The notes under the pieces: model-generated | What the model was told of the DNA's origin: nothing | The model's database searches: none | Seen by the model: only the letters and a program-made list of their open reading frames with translations | Assembly: GCA_944386325.1 (NCBI GenBank) | Contig: CALXAP010000012.1 | Span: 1-56,659 of the forward strand | Direction of reading: 5' to 3' | From: an uncultured Clostridia bacterium | GTDB taxonomy: Bacteria > Bacillota > Clostridia > TANB77 > CAG-508 | DNA length: 56,659 bases | Made by a program: the position numbers and the translations under genes | Part shown: positions 35,509 to 45,178 of the stretch, piece after piece | How positions within the stretch are numbered: the first letter of the stretch is position 1 | Layout: every line of letters begins with the position of its first letter

Positions 35509-37470
35509 ATGTTTAAAAAGAAAAAAAAGGAACAAATAGAACCAATAAAACAAACTAAAAAAGAAGATTTTTTAAGTGCAAATGCATCTAATTTAAAAGA
35601 TCTAATAGCACCAGCAGGAATTAATGCTGGTAATGTAAATCATTTAGAAATAGTTTCTAGTTCTACAAGATATGCAAGAACTATGTTAGTTAGTACAATA
35701 CCAAGGATGTGTACATTCCCTGAATTTTTGAGAAGTATGTATACATTTGGTGATGTTAATGTATCTGTTTTTATAAATCCAGTAAGTGAAAGTACTTCAC
35801 AAACTGAATTAAATAGAACTATAAATGAATTGGAATCAGAAAGAATTGTTGCTTTAGATAGAGGAGATATAAATAGAGAGAGAATATTAGCTCAAAAAAG
35901 AGCAGAAGCTGAAGAGCTAAGAGATGAGATTGCAAGTGGATTTAATAAATTGTTTGAATCTTCTATATTATGTACATTATTTGCATACAGTTTAGATGAT
36001 TTAGATAAATATACAGAATTACTAGCATCTGAAATGTCAAAAACATTAATAGGTGTAAAACCTGCATGGGCACTTCAAGATGAAGCATTTAGAAGTAATA
36101 TGCCATATGGTGAAAATAAAATAAATAAAAAACATACATTTGATAGAAGATCAATGTCAACTGTTTTCCCATTTTTTACATCAGAAGTTGGACATGATAA
36201 GGGAATACCACTAGCATTTAATAGACAAACAGGTTTACCAATATTATTTGATAATTTTAGTCCAACACTTACAAATTATAATATGGTTATATTTGGTAAG
36301 TCTGGTGCTGGTAAAGGTGTTACTATTAAAACATTAACAGCCAGATCTTCTGTGCTTATGGGTATAGAAAGTTTAGCACTAGATGCAGAAGGTGAGTATG
36401 GTGTTGTTGCAGAAGCTTTGGGTGGTGTAAATGTAACAATAAGCCCAAATTCAAAAACAATAATTAATTTATTTGATTTAGAGCCAGAAACAGTTAAAGA
36501 TGAAATAACAGGAAAAGAAAGAGTTGTTTTAAATATTGAAAATAAAGTTGAGGACGTAACACAAGCATTATTAACTATGGCAAGAGGAAGTACAAGAAGT
36601 ACAGAAGTAAATGAGCTTACAAAACAAATAATATCTGAGTCTGTATATGAAGAATATAAAAGTAGAGGTATTACAAACGATATTAATAGTTTATATGTTA
36701 ATGATGGACCAATTATAAATAGAACATTTTTAGGAAGACCAAAAAAAGAGATGCCTACAATTGGTTCATGGTATAAAAGAATTTTGATAAATGCAGAAAA
36801 AAATACTAATCAAGATTATAGATTCCATTATAGTTATTTAATAAAAGTTATGAAACAATATGTTAGAGAGTATAATGGTCAGATGGCTTATTTTGATGGA
36901 CAATCTACATTTGATTTATTAGATGGAATACCTTTTATAAATTTGGATATTTCAAATTTGGAAGAGAGATTTGCAAGACCACTTGCACAACAGATATTGC
37001 TTTCATGGATTTGGGAGAAATATGTTAAGAAAAATAGTGAAGATAGAACAAAAGCAGTACAAAAAAGAGTGCTAGTTGATGAGGCATGGATGTTATTACC
37101 ATACCCAGAAGCTGTTGATTTCTTGAATACAATGGCAAGACGTGCTAGAAAAAGAAATGTTTCTCTAGCAGTTGTATCACAAAAATTCCAAGATTTTTAT
37201 GAGAAACCTGAAGTTCAAGCTGTTTTAACATCTTCAGATACGAAATTATTTTTAGCACAGGATAAATCAGAAATAGATTATATAAAAGAAGTTTTTAAAT
37301 TAAGTGAGGGGGAAGCATACTTTTTAACTACTTGTAGTAGAGGTGAAGGATTGCTTAAAGTAGGCGAAGATACAGCTATTATTGCTATTAAACCTACAAG
37401 AAAAGAATTTGAATTTGTTGAAACAAACCTAAATGTAATAAGAAAAAGGGAAAAAAAGGATAAAAAGTAA
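35509..37470 (+). CDS. VirB4-like T4SS ATPase
   Basis: A 653-aa motor of the secretion machine. An N-terminal TraC-like domain (about 25-210) leads to the ATPase domain with Walker A GKSGAGKG (263-270), DAEGEYG, and Walker B LVDEAWMLL (Asp524-Glu525-Ala526), then ARKRNVSLAVVSQ and the LFLAQDKSEIDYIKEVFKLSEGE sensor region, all standard for VirB4. ATG 35509 is chosen because AGAGGTG lies upstream; a GTG at 35497 overlaps that site. It is the only ATPase in the locus: no VirD4 or VirB11 is present. Confidence 0.92.
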   Translation: MFKKKKKEQIEPIKQTKKEDFLSANASNLKDLIAPAGINAGNVNHLEIVSSSTRYARTMLVSTIPRMCTFPEFLRSMYTFGDVNVSVFINPVSESTSQTELNRTINELESERIVALDRGDINRERILAQKRAEAEELRDEIASGFNKLFESSILCTLFAYSLDDLDKYTELLASEMSKTLIGVKPAWALQDEAFRSNMPYGENKINKKHTFDRRSMSTVFPFFTSEVGHDKGIPLAFNRQTGLPILFDNFSPTLTNYNMVIFGKSGAGKGVTIKTLTARSSVLMGIESLALDAEGEYGVVAEALGGVNVTISPNSKTIINLFDLEPETVKDEITGKERVVLNIENKVEDVTQALLTMARGSTRSTEVNELTKQIISESVYEEYKSRGITNDINSLYVNDGPIINRTFLGRPKKEMPTIGSWYKRILINAEKNTNQDYRFHYSYLIKVMKQYVREYNGQMAYFDGQSTFDLLDGIPFINLDISNLEERFARPLAQQILLSWIWEKYVKKNSEDRTKAVQKRVLVDEAWMLLPYPEAVDFLNTMARRARKRNVSLAVVSQKFQDFYEKPEVQAVLTSSDTKLFLAQDKSEIDYIKEVFKLSEGEAYFLTTCSRGEGLLKVGEDTAIIAIKPTRKEFEFVETNLNVIRKREKKDKK

Positions 37471-37499
37471 AAAATAATTTATAAATGGAAGGTGTGTGT

Positions 37500-38744
37500 A
37501 TGAAGAAAATTATAAGTATATTTTTAATAATTATAATATTAATAAATGCACTACTTCCATATAAAAGTTATGCAATAGATACAAGTATATTAACAAATAC
37601 TCAAAGTAGTACAACAAATAGTAGTAGTAATAATAATACAACACAGCAAAACCAGTCATCTAATGCGGAAGAAACAGATAGTACAGGAATTCCAGATGAA
37701 AGCTTTTCAGATGTTGAAGGTGCTGGTATAAAAGATATAAATTCTATTACAGAAGGACAAGCTACCGTTAACGGAAAGTTACAACCAATTGAAGAAACTG
37801 GTAGTATTTTTACAACTATAACAAGTATTGTTTGTGGACTAATAACTATGATACCAAAAACTGTTGATTTTCTTATGACTTTAGTAGTAAGACCATATCA
37901 AGATACATCATATGATGGAGGATATGAAGGGGATTTATCAGAATATGAAAAGGAAACATCTGAGTTTAAATGGTTTACAATTCAAGATTTAGTACTTGGA
38001 AATATTAGTTTATTTAATGCTAATTTTTTTGATTTGACAGTAGGTAGTAATGTAAAAAATAATCCAAATATATTAATGAAAGAAAATGTAAGAACATGGT
38101 ATTATAGTGTTAATCAAATAGCAATTATAGCAAATTTGCTTGTTTTAATATATGTAGGAATACGAATGGCTATTTCTACTGTTGCAGAAGAACAAGCGAA
38201 ATATAAAACTATGTTGTTTGAGTGGCTTGCTAGTTTAGTAATTTTATTTGCTCTGCCATATATATTAACATTTATTTTTGCAATTGCAGATACATTATTA
38301 AAATTATTACCACAAGTTACAGGAAAAGAAAATTTTGAAGCATTATTAACAACAAAATTATATGATCAAATAATTGGGGATAAAGCAGATGGTGTAATTT
38401 CAATAATTACTTCAACAATAACATTAGTTTTATTAACGATTTACCAAGTAAAATTTTTCTTTAAATATTTTATAAGGTTTATAAAAATAGGTTTTTTAGT
38501 AGTAATTTCACCAATTATAACAATTACATATTCAATAGATAAAAAATCAGCATATAAAATATGGCTTAAAGAATTAATAGGTGCAATATTTATGCAATTA
38601 GTACATGCAATAATGTATATTATATTTGTATTTTCAGCATCGGAGATTGCAGCAAAGGCACCATTAATAACTGTAGCATTTTTCATGGCACTTTCAAAAG
38701 GAGAAAAAATATTTTATGCGTTGTTTAAGATAAAAGAAAATTAA
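37500..38744 (+). CDS. VirB6/TrbL-like polytopic membrane protein (first copy)
   Basis: A 414-aa protein with a signal sequence (1-26, ending KSYA-ID), an Asn/Ser/Thr-rich linker (30-60), and then a membrane region with about six helices. The core includes WYYSVNQIAIIANLLVLIYVGIRMAIST, then KTMLFEWLASLVILFALPYIL and the conserved ISPIITITYSIDKKSAYKIWLKELIGAIFMQ. These are hallmarks of the VirB6/TrbL channel subunit of clostridial-type type IV systems. ATG 37500 follows GGAAGGTGTGTGT. The second copy downstream shares the same blocks. Confidence 0.82.
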   Translation: MKKIISIFLIIIILINALLPYKSYAIDTSILTNTQSSTTNSSSNNNTTQQNQSSNAEETDSTGIPDESFSDVEGAGIKDINSITEGQATVNGKLQPIEETGSIFTTITSIVCGLITMIPKTVDFLMTLVVRPYQDTSYDGGYEGDLSEYEKETSEFKWFTIQDLVLGNISLFNANFFDLTVGSNVKNNPNILMKENVRTWYYSVNQIAIIANLLVLIYVGIRMAISTVAEEQAKYKTMLFEWLASLVILFALPYILTFIFAIADTLLKLLPQVTGKENFEALLTTKLYDQIIGDKADGVISIITSTITLVLLTIYQVKFFFKYFIRFIKIGFLVVISPIITITYSIDKKSAYKIWLKELIGAIFMQLVHAIMYIIFVFSASEIAAKAPLITVAFFMALSKGEKIFYALFKIKEN

Positions 38745-38775
38745 AAATAAAAAGATATTGAGGTCTGGTGATAAG

Positions 38776-41299
38776 ATGAAATACTTTAAAATAAAGGTAA
38801 TATCTTCGATATTATTGTTTGTTATGATTTTTAATTTAATAGGTAAAGATTATTGCATGGCAATGTCTAATATAGCAAATCTTGGAGAAATAACGCAGCA
38901 AACTACTACTCAAATTCAGAACCAGGAATTAAGTGCTGATGATGAAAAGACTGATGCATATCTTAATTCTCATCCAGAGGCTAAAGAAGAAACTGATAGA
39001 GCAGATGATCTTTCAGAAAATTTATCAAATTTAGGTTCTGCTGCAGAATCTCTTGGTGGTACTGTTGTTGATGGTGTTATAGGTATTTTTACACTTGGAA
39101 TGAGAGTAATGGTTGTAGTTATAGGAACAGCATTACAATTATTAGTTACAGTTACAGGAAATAGTGCAGGTACTTTAGAGGGTGACAGTAAAGTTGTAAA
39201 TATTGTTACACCAGATCAAATTCTATTTAATAGATTAGCTATAACAGATATTAACTTCTTCCAAAAAGATACTTTTGGAACAGGAAGTAATCAAAAAGCA
39301 TTATCTGGAGATAATAATCCAGTAAAATTATTAAGACAAAGTATTTCAAATTGGTATTATGCATTAAGAATGATTGCAATTATAATGCTTCTTTGTATAT
39401 TAATATATGTAGGCATAAGAATGGCAACATCAACACTTGCAGATGATAAAGCAAAATATAAATCTATGCTTTGGAATTGGCTTGTTAGTATGGCAATAGT
39501 GTTTGTATTGCATTATATAATTGTTATAGTAATAAATGTAAATAATAGTTTAGTAGATGTATTATATAGTATGAGACGGCGCCGCATTACAAGATAATGG
39601 ACAAGCATTTGATAATTATATTACACATCTTATAATGCAAGCAACGTTTGGAAATTGGAGTTCTGGTATAGCAGGATGGGCTGCAGCCCTGGTTTATATG
39701 GGAATTATAATTTTAACATTTATATTCCTAATAATGTATATAAAACGTATGATAACAATTGCATTTTTAATATTAATTTCGCCAATTATAACAATTACAT
39801 ATTCTGTAGATAAAATAAGTGATGGAAAATCTCAAGCACTAGATACTTGGGTTAAAGAATTTTTACAAAATGTGCTTATACAACCATTCCATTGTATAAT
39901 TTACTTAGTATTTATAAGTGTTGGAATTAATATAGTAAATAACAGTGGAACACTTGCAGCAGGTATTATTGTGATACTTACAATGTTCTTTATATTTGAA
40001 GCAGAAAAAATAATAAAAAATATATTTGGAATAAATTCAGAGACAACAGGTAGTGGTATGAAGACGGCTTTAACGATAGTTGGTACAATGACTGCATTGA
40101 AAAAATTCTCTGAAAAATCACTTAAAGCTAGCAAGCCATCACAACCGACTGGAAGTGCAAATAATATTAATACACCATCAGGTGGGGATTCTTTAAATAC
40201 AAAGGTTAATCAATCTAATGTTGCCACAAATAATCTTAATGCAGTAAATAATGTGTCAAAAAATAATAAAGATGAAAATTCTAATTTAAATGTTTCGAAT
40301 TTAGCTCAAGCACAAAGTCAAGATTATGCATATTTAATGGACGAAGATGATTATGAAGAAAATAATAATAAAAATGAAAAAAAATCAAATGTATCACAAT
40401 CACAAATGGAATTAATTGCAAAAAAGATGGGGCTATCTGGCAATGTTTATAATACAGGAATAAACGAAGACAATACAAAGCCAATATCAAATGAAAATCC
40501 AAAAGATATAAGTTCAGAGAATTTATCATCTAAACCAAATATACATACAAATGATGATTCTACAGATGATTCTACAGTTGAAATAGCAAAAAATGACAGT
40601 TCATTTATTAAAAAAGTTGGAAATTCTAAGATAATTAAAGGAGTTTCAAAAGCTGCAAAATATACATATAAGGGTATTAAATTTACTGCAAAACATCAGG
40701 TTGGTGGATTTAATTCTGCATTGGCATTTACAGCAATGACAGCTCAAGGAGTTTCAGGAGATGCATCACCTGCATCACTTGGTGCTGCTGGAGTTGCAGG
40801 ATATCAAGTAGGAAAATATACAGAAGAGAAAGCTAAACAAGCATATAATGTCGTAAAGCAACCTTTTAAACAACAATATATGAAGTATAAAGAGAGAGAT
40901 TTAACTAGTGCGTATAATAATTACAAAAATGCAAATAAATTATCAGATGCTCAAATGGATAAAGAAACTCAAAAATTTATGAATATGGATCAAAGTAATA
41001 TTAAAGATATAAAAAATAAAGATGCTCAAGTTTATGCAAAAGCATTAAAATCAATGCCACAAATTTATGCAGATAATGGATATGATGATCCAAACCAGGA
41101 ATTACAAAATACTTTAAATAGAATAAAAAATGAAAATAAGAGAAGACAGCAGAAGAATATGGAAAATAATGCAGAAGCTCAGAGAAGAAATGCAAATGTA
41201 GAAAGAGCAAATATAAATAATATTAATGATATAAATAGACAACAAGAAGAAATGGAAAAAGAAAAAAAGAAAGAAGAAGAGGAAGAAGATAAAGATTAA
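38776..41299 (+). pseudogene. VirB6/TrbL-like membrane protein with long cytoplasmic tail, frameshifted at 39577
   Basis: Restored length is about 840 aa. The first frame (38776-39597) gives a signal sequence, the WYYALRMIAIIMLLCILIYVGIRMATST core and a stop after MRRRRITR. Deleting C39577 gives MRGAALQDNGQAFDNYI and joins directly to GWAAALVYMGIIILTFIFLIMYIK and ISPIITITYSVDKISDGKSQ, which match the first VirB6 copy. After the last helix (about residue 415) comes a roughly 420-residue hydrophilic tail: Asn/Ser-rich, then Lys-rich coiled coil ending in EEEEEDKD. The extra C again precedes a GGC glycine codon and makes CGG. The start at ATG 38776 follows GGTCTGGTGAT. Confidence 0.82.
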
Positions 41300-41314
41300 A
41301 TTAACATAAAGAGG

Positions 41315-41354
41315 GGGATTAATATTTAATATTATAATAAAAAATATTAATCCC
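41315..41354 (+). terminator. Intra-operon hairpin before the wall-hydrolase gene
   Basis: GGGATTAATATTT (41315-41327) pairs with AAATATTAATCCC (41342-41354), followed by TTTG. A weak terminator or processing site. Confidence 0.6.
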
Positions 41355-41379
41355 TTTGTTAAAGGTGGTGAGAATATAT

Positions 41380-43950
41380 ATGGCACAAACTCAAGATAAT
41401 AGAGATCCAGATGCTGAGAAAATTGAACAAGAGATGTATAATGATGCTAGAAAAAATACATACATGAACGATGAAACTGCATTAGATCAAATAAGAAAGG
41501 CTAAGACTGATCAAGAATTAAAAAGGCAAGTTGGAAAAGTTGTTACAGTTGGAGCTAGATTAATTGGATTTAAAGTTATGATAATAATTATAGCTATTGT
41601 AGCTATTATAGCATTTTTAATTGGTATTATTTCGTTTTTCTTAACTATGCCTGATATGGTAAGAGGAAGAGTAATAGAGCTTGCAGATGATATTTGGTCA
41701 ACAGTATGGGGAACTGTTGTAGGAGAAGCAAAGACAAAAGTAAATGACGAAGATGTATTAAATGTAGCAAAATATTTAGAAAATATGGGATATAGTATAA
41801 AGGGATATGGCTTTGGTGAACCGAAAAGAGATGAGAATGGTAAATTAACAGATATTGATGGTGAAAGAAATTATATTTTTGCATATTTGGCTGCTGAGAA
41901 TAAAACATATCTTATTGCAAATGATACTTGGAACCTTGCTGATTTTGTGAAAGATGTTTTAGATGGGTTTGATGATAAAGATTTGAATGCTTCTTGGGGA
42001 GATGGAATGATTGTACTAAATGAAAAGTTAGTAGATGCAGATTCTGTTAGTATTGACAGAAAAAAGAGGCTTATGGAGGTACATATTCAAACAGAGAGAA
42101 ATGAAGAAGATGCAGTAGATATATATCAATATAATCTTGATGGATGGATGGGTAGATATGGAAAGCCTATAGAGTTTTTACTAGCACTACATACTGGAAC
42201 TATGGCACCAGATTTTGCATATGAGGTTGCAGTTGGAGATGAGTTTGATACAAAAGTATATGTAAAATTTAAAAAAGTTAGTACAACTGTTAGATTAAAA
42301 TATAATGGACTTTATGTTACAAAAGCAGATGGTGATCCAGACGGAATGCAATATGCTAAAGATTTCGTTGAAGAACAAACAGAAGCAATGCAAGATTGGA
42401 TTGATTCACTACCACCAGAACAGCAAAATCAAGATGCAGATACTTTAGTTAAACAGCGTTATGGAATTAATATGGCAGATATAAATAGAGCTATAAAATA
42501 TCAAGAAGATAATACAAAAATTACATATGTACCATATATAAGAGCAGTTGGTGACCATTGGTTTAGAGATTTAGATTTTAAAGATTGTTATATACAAACT
42601 GAAAAAGAGATTACAGATAAAGGTAAATATGAAATGTTTGACATTGAAGAAATTAAGGATGGAATGATACATCAAATAAAAGAGCCAAAAATAGTTGGTG
42701 ATGGAAATGCTGCATATTCAGAAGGTGAAGAAGATGATGATGGCTTTTTTAATTTTTCTTCAGATTCATCAGATGAGGAAGAGTCATCTGATGATACAAA
42801 TGCAACAACACCTTCAGGAAGTAATTATGAAGGAAAGAAAATGGACGACCTTTTGAAAGATAAATATAAAATTGCAGATGGTTTAACTGGTGTGTCTGAT
42901 GAAGAATATAGCATAGACTGGAAAATGATGAGATATTCTATAACAATGCTTGAGACTGTACATAGTGAAGATGCACAATTAATTTTAAGGGATTTAAAGA
43001 GATATTTAAATAAACGTAATTTTGTTAAATTTACAGATGAGTATGTTATAACAGATCCAGACAAAATTAAGCAATATAATGATGATAGAAATTTGGAATA
43101 TGGTGGACAAGAGTATCACTATACAGGTAGTGGTAGTTCATACAAAAAGCCTCCATTAGATAATATGTTTAAAGATGATGTTGGAGGAGTAGAAGTTAGT
43201 GAAGATAGAATGCAAATTATACTTCATCATAAAGATGCAGAGGCACAAGATGGATTTGAAACTGGTGCAGATGTATTTTCACCTGCATCTGGAAAAGTTG
43301 TAGCAGTAGATGCAAATACTATAAAAATTCAAATTTCTACTTCAGGAGCAGAAGGAAAAACAATTACTATCACAGGTTTTAGTGTAGATTCATCAATAAA
43401 AACAGGTGATAGAATAAGTAAGGGTAAAAAAATGGGTGTTACAACTGAAAGTGACATAGTAATTACTATGACAGATGAACAAGGTAAGCCAATAAGCCCT
43501 GTAGGATATATTCCTGTAATATCAGCTTCAGATTCAGAAGTTGATGAATTAGCAAGGTTAATGCAAGCCGAAGATGGCTCTTCTCAAGAAGGAATGATTG
43601 CTGTAGGTTATGTTGTGTTAAACAGATTGAATGATCCAAGATATCCAAAAACTTTGCATGATGTAATATGGGAGTCAGGTCAATTTCAACCTACTTGGAA
43701 TACAAGTAGTGCATTTTATCAACCAGCAACTCCAGAAGCACTTAATCTTGCAAGACTTGTATTATCTGGACAAGTGCCAGATCCAGTAGCTGCAACAGGA
43801 AAATTAGATGGACCAAGCTTATTTTTCTTATCAAGAAAATCATATAAAGTTCCTGATGAATATATTAATACTCATCCAGTAGCTTATGTAGGAAATCATG
43901 TATTTTCACATAGTAATGAATATCATGAGGAAATGCAAAAATATAAATAA
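41380..43950 (+). CDS. T4SS-associated membrane-anchored wall hydrolase: M23-like fold plus SleB (Hydrolase_2) domain
   Basis: An 856-aa protein. A charged cytoplasmic N-terminus (1-64) and one membrane helix (66-88) lead to a large extracellular region (90-440) of unknown fold. An acidic Ser/Asp linker follows (about 445-480). Residues 590-705 resemble an M23 barrel (FSPASGKVVAVD, IKTGDRISKGKKMGV) but show no clear zinc ligands. The C-terminus (715-856) is a SleB/CwlJ hydrolase: ELARLMQAEDGSSQEGMIAVGYVVLNRL with the likely catalytic Glu731, then TLHDVIWESGQFQP. It would act as the VirB1-type enzyme that opens peptidoglycan for the machine. ATG 41380 follows AAAGGTGGTGAG. Confidence 0.8.
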   Translation: MAQTQDNRDPDAEKIEQEMYNDARKNTYMNDETALDQIRKAKTDQELKRQVGKVVTVGARLIGFKVMIIIIAIVAIIAFLIGIISFFLTMPDMVRGRVIELADDIWSTVWGTVVGEAKTKVNDEDVLNVAKYLENMGYSIKGYGFGEPKRDENGKLTDIDGERNYIFAYLAAENKTYLIANDTWNLADFVKDVLDGFDDKDLNASWGDGMIVLNEKLVDADSVSIDRKKRLMEVHIQTERNEEDAVDIYQYNLDGWMGRYGKPIEFLLALHTGTMAPDFAYEVAVGDEFDTKVYVKFKKVSTTVRLKYNGLYVTKADGDPDGMQYAKDFVEEQTEAMQDWIDSLPPEQQNQDADTLVKQRYGINMADINRAIKYQEDNTKITYVPYIRAVGDHWFRDLDFKDCYIQTEKEITDKGKYEMFDIEEIKDGMIHQIKEPKIVGDGNAAYSEGEEDDDGFFNFSSDSSDEEESSDDTNATTPSGSNYEGKKMDDLLKDKYKIADGLTGVSDEEYSIDWKMMRYSITMLETVHSEDAQLILRDLKRYLNKRNFVKFTDEYVITDPDKIKQYNDDRNLEYGGQEYHYTGSGSSYKKPPLDNMFKDDVGGVEVSEDRMQIILHHKDAEAQDGFETGADVFSPASGKVVAVDANTIKIQISTSGAEGKTITITGFSVDSSIKTGDRISKGKKMGVTTESDIVITMTDEQGKPISPVGYIPVISASDSEVDELARLMQAEDGSSQEGMIAVGYVVLNRLNDPRYPKTLHDVIWESGQFQPTWNTSSAFYQPATPEALNLARLVLSGQVPDPVAATGKLDGPSLFFLSRKSYKVPDEYINTHPVAYVGNHVFSHSNEYHEEMQKYK

Positions 43951-43969
43951 AAATATGAGGAGTATAATT

Positions 43970-44596
43970 ATGAAAAAATTACAAATTTCTTTAATTATAT
44001 TAATAATTATGAATGTAATAGCATTGATATATTTATTAGTAGTTCCAAAAATTGAAACATTGACTTATGATCAATATGTATCAGACCATTGGCAGGAAGA
44101 TAGAGTTAAAGTTTTGGGTGAAGAAAAGATTGCAGAAGAAGAAAAAGAACAGCAGGAATTACAAGATTTATATCAAGTAAAAATAGAAAATGAAACAGAA
44201 TTATTAAGTAATTATACAGGTGAACTTTTAACTTCTACTGCCACAAATAAAATTAGAGAGCTAGTTAAGTCTGGTTTTGAGAAATTTTATACAGATACAA
44301 AAGGTATGAATGTATTACAAATTGAACAATACTTTAATAATAATAAAGATGATATTGCTATGCAAACTGGACTTACTACAGTAGATGATTTTGAAAATTT
44401 TATAAATAAAATACAAATATACAAGAATAACATTGAATATACAAAAGTAGAAATTGAAGAAAATTCATTTGTATATGAAGAGGAGTATTCACATTTTAAG
44501 ATTAAAATAACATATAATAATGGAAGTATTTTAGAATTTACAGTATATATGGGAAATAAAGATTTTATGGATACACCGCTTGTAATTATTAGATAG
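43970..44596 (+). CDS. Membrane-anchored T4SS accessory protein (NTF2/VirB8-like position)
   Basis: A 208-aa bitopic protein: N-terminal helix (residues 5-27), a Glu/Gln-rich coiled linker (40-75, EEKIAEEEKEQQELQDLY), and an extracytoplasmic alpha/beta domain to the C-terminus (YSHFKIKITYNNGSILEFTVYMG). Fold unassigned. Topology and neighbours match VirB8-like assembly factors, two more of which follow. ATG 43970 follows TGAGGAGTATAATT; it lies 19 bp after the hydrolase stop. Confidence 0.6.
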   Translation: MKKLQISLIILIIMNVIALIYLLVVPKIETLTYDQYVSDHWQEDRVKVLGEEKIAEEEKEQQELQDLYQVKIENETELLSNYTGELLTSTATNKIRELVKSGFEKFYTDTKGMNVLQIEQYFNNNKDDIAMQTGLTTVDDFENFINKIQIYKNNIEYTKVEIEENSFVYEEEYSHFKIKITYNNGSILEFTVYMGNKDFMDTPLVIIR

Positions 44597-44608
44597 GAGG
44601 TAATAAAT

Positions 44609-45163
44609 ATGAAAGATAAAACTACTATATTATTAACTATTGCTATGTTGACATTATTAGTATGTAATATTGCATTGTATGCTAATAAAATATTATCTCC
44701 TAGTATTCATAACAAAAGTATTGAACAACAATACCAAGATTATTTAGAACAAAGGATCGCACAGGAGCAAGAACAAGAAGATGTTGTTGTTTCAGATGAA
44801 GAAATGGCAGATGAGCAATTAAAAGATTTAAAAAGTATGGGCGAAGAAGATAGAATGTATACATATATTCACACTTTCCTAAGCTATATTGAAAGTAGTG
44901 ATTATAAATCTGCATATGATTTATTATATCCAGATTTTAAAGAACAATATTTTAAAACACAAGCAGATTTTGAAGAATATGTTAAAAATAAATATCCTCA
45001 ATTTATGAGATTGGAGTATAAAAGTATTGAAAGACAAGGTGAGTATTATATTGTTAGTGTATTAATTAGTAGTGAAATTGCAACAAATAAACCATCTTTA
45101 CAGCAAAGATTTGTATTACATGAAAACGATTTTAACGATTTTGAAATATCTTTCCAAGTTTAA
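44609..45163 (+). CDS. Membrane-anchored NTF2-like protein (VirB8/TcpC-like)
   Basis: A 184-aa protein: N-terminal helix (7-27), a charged coiled linker (38-75), then an about 100-residue domain with TYIHTFLSYIESSDYKSAYDLLYPDFKEQYF, a typical NTF2-like opening, and four beta strands after it. NTF2-like domains make up VirB8 and the Gram-positive TcpC family, periplasmic or wall-side scaffold proteins. TAGGAGGTAATAAAT precedes the ATG. Co-directional, 12 bp after the previous gene. Confidence 0.7.
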   Translation: MKDKTTILLTIAMLTLLVCNIALYANKILSPSIHNKSIEQQYQDYLEQRIAQEQEQEDVVVSDEEMADEQLKDLKSMGEEDRMYTYIHTFLSYIESSDYKSAYDLLYPDFKEQYFKTQADFEEYVKNKYPQFMRLEYKSIERQGEYYIVSVLISSEIATNKPSLQQRFVLHENDFNDFEISFQV

Positions 45164-45178
45164 TAAAGGAGTATGTGT

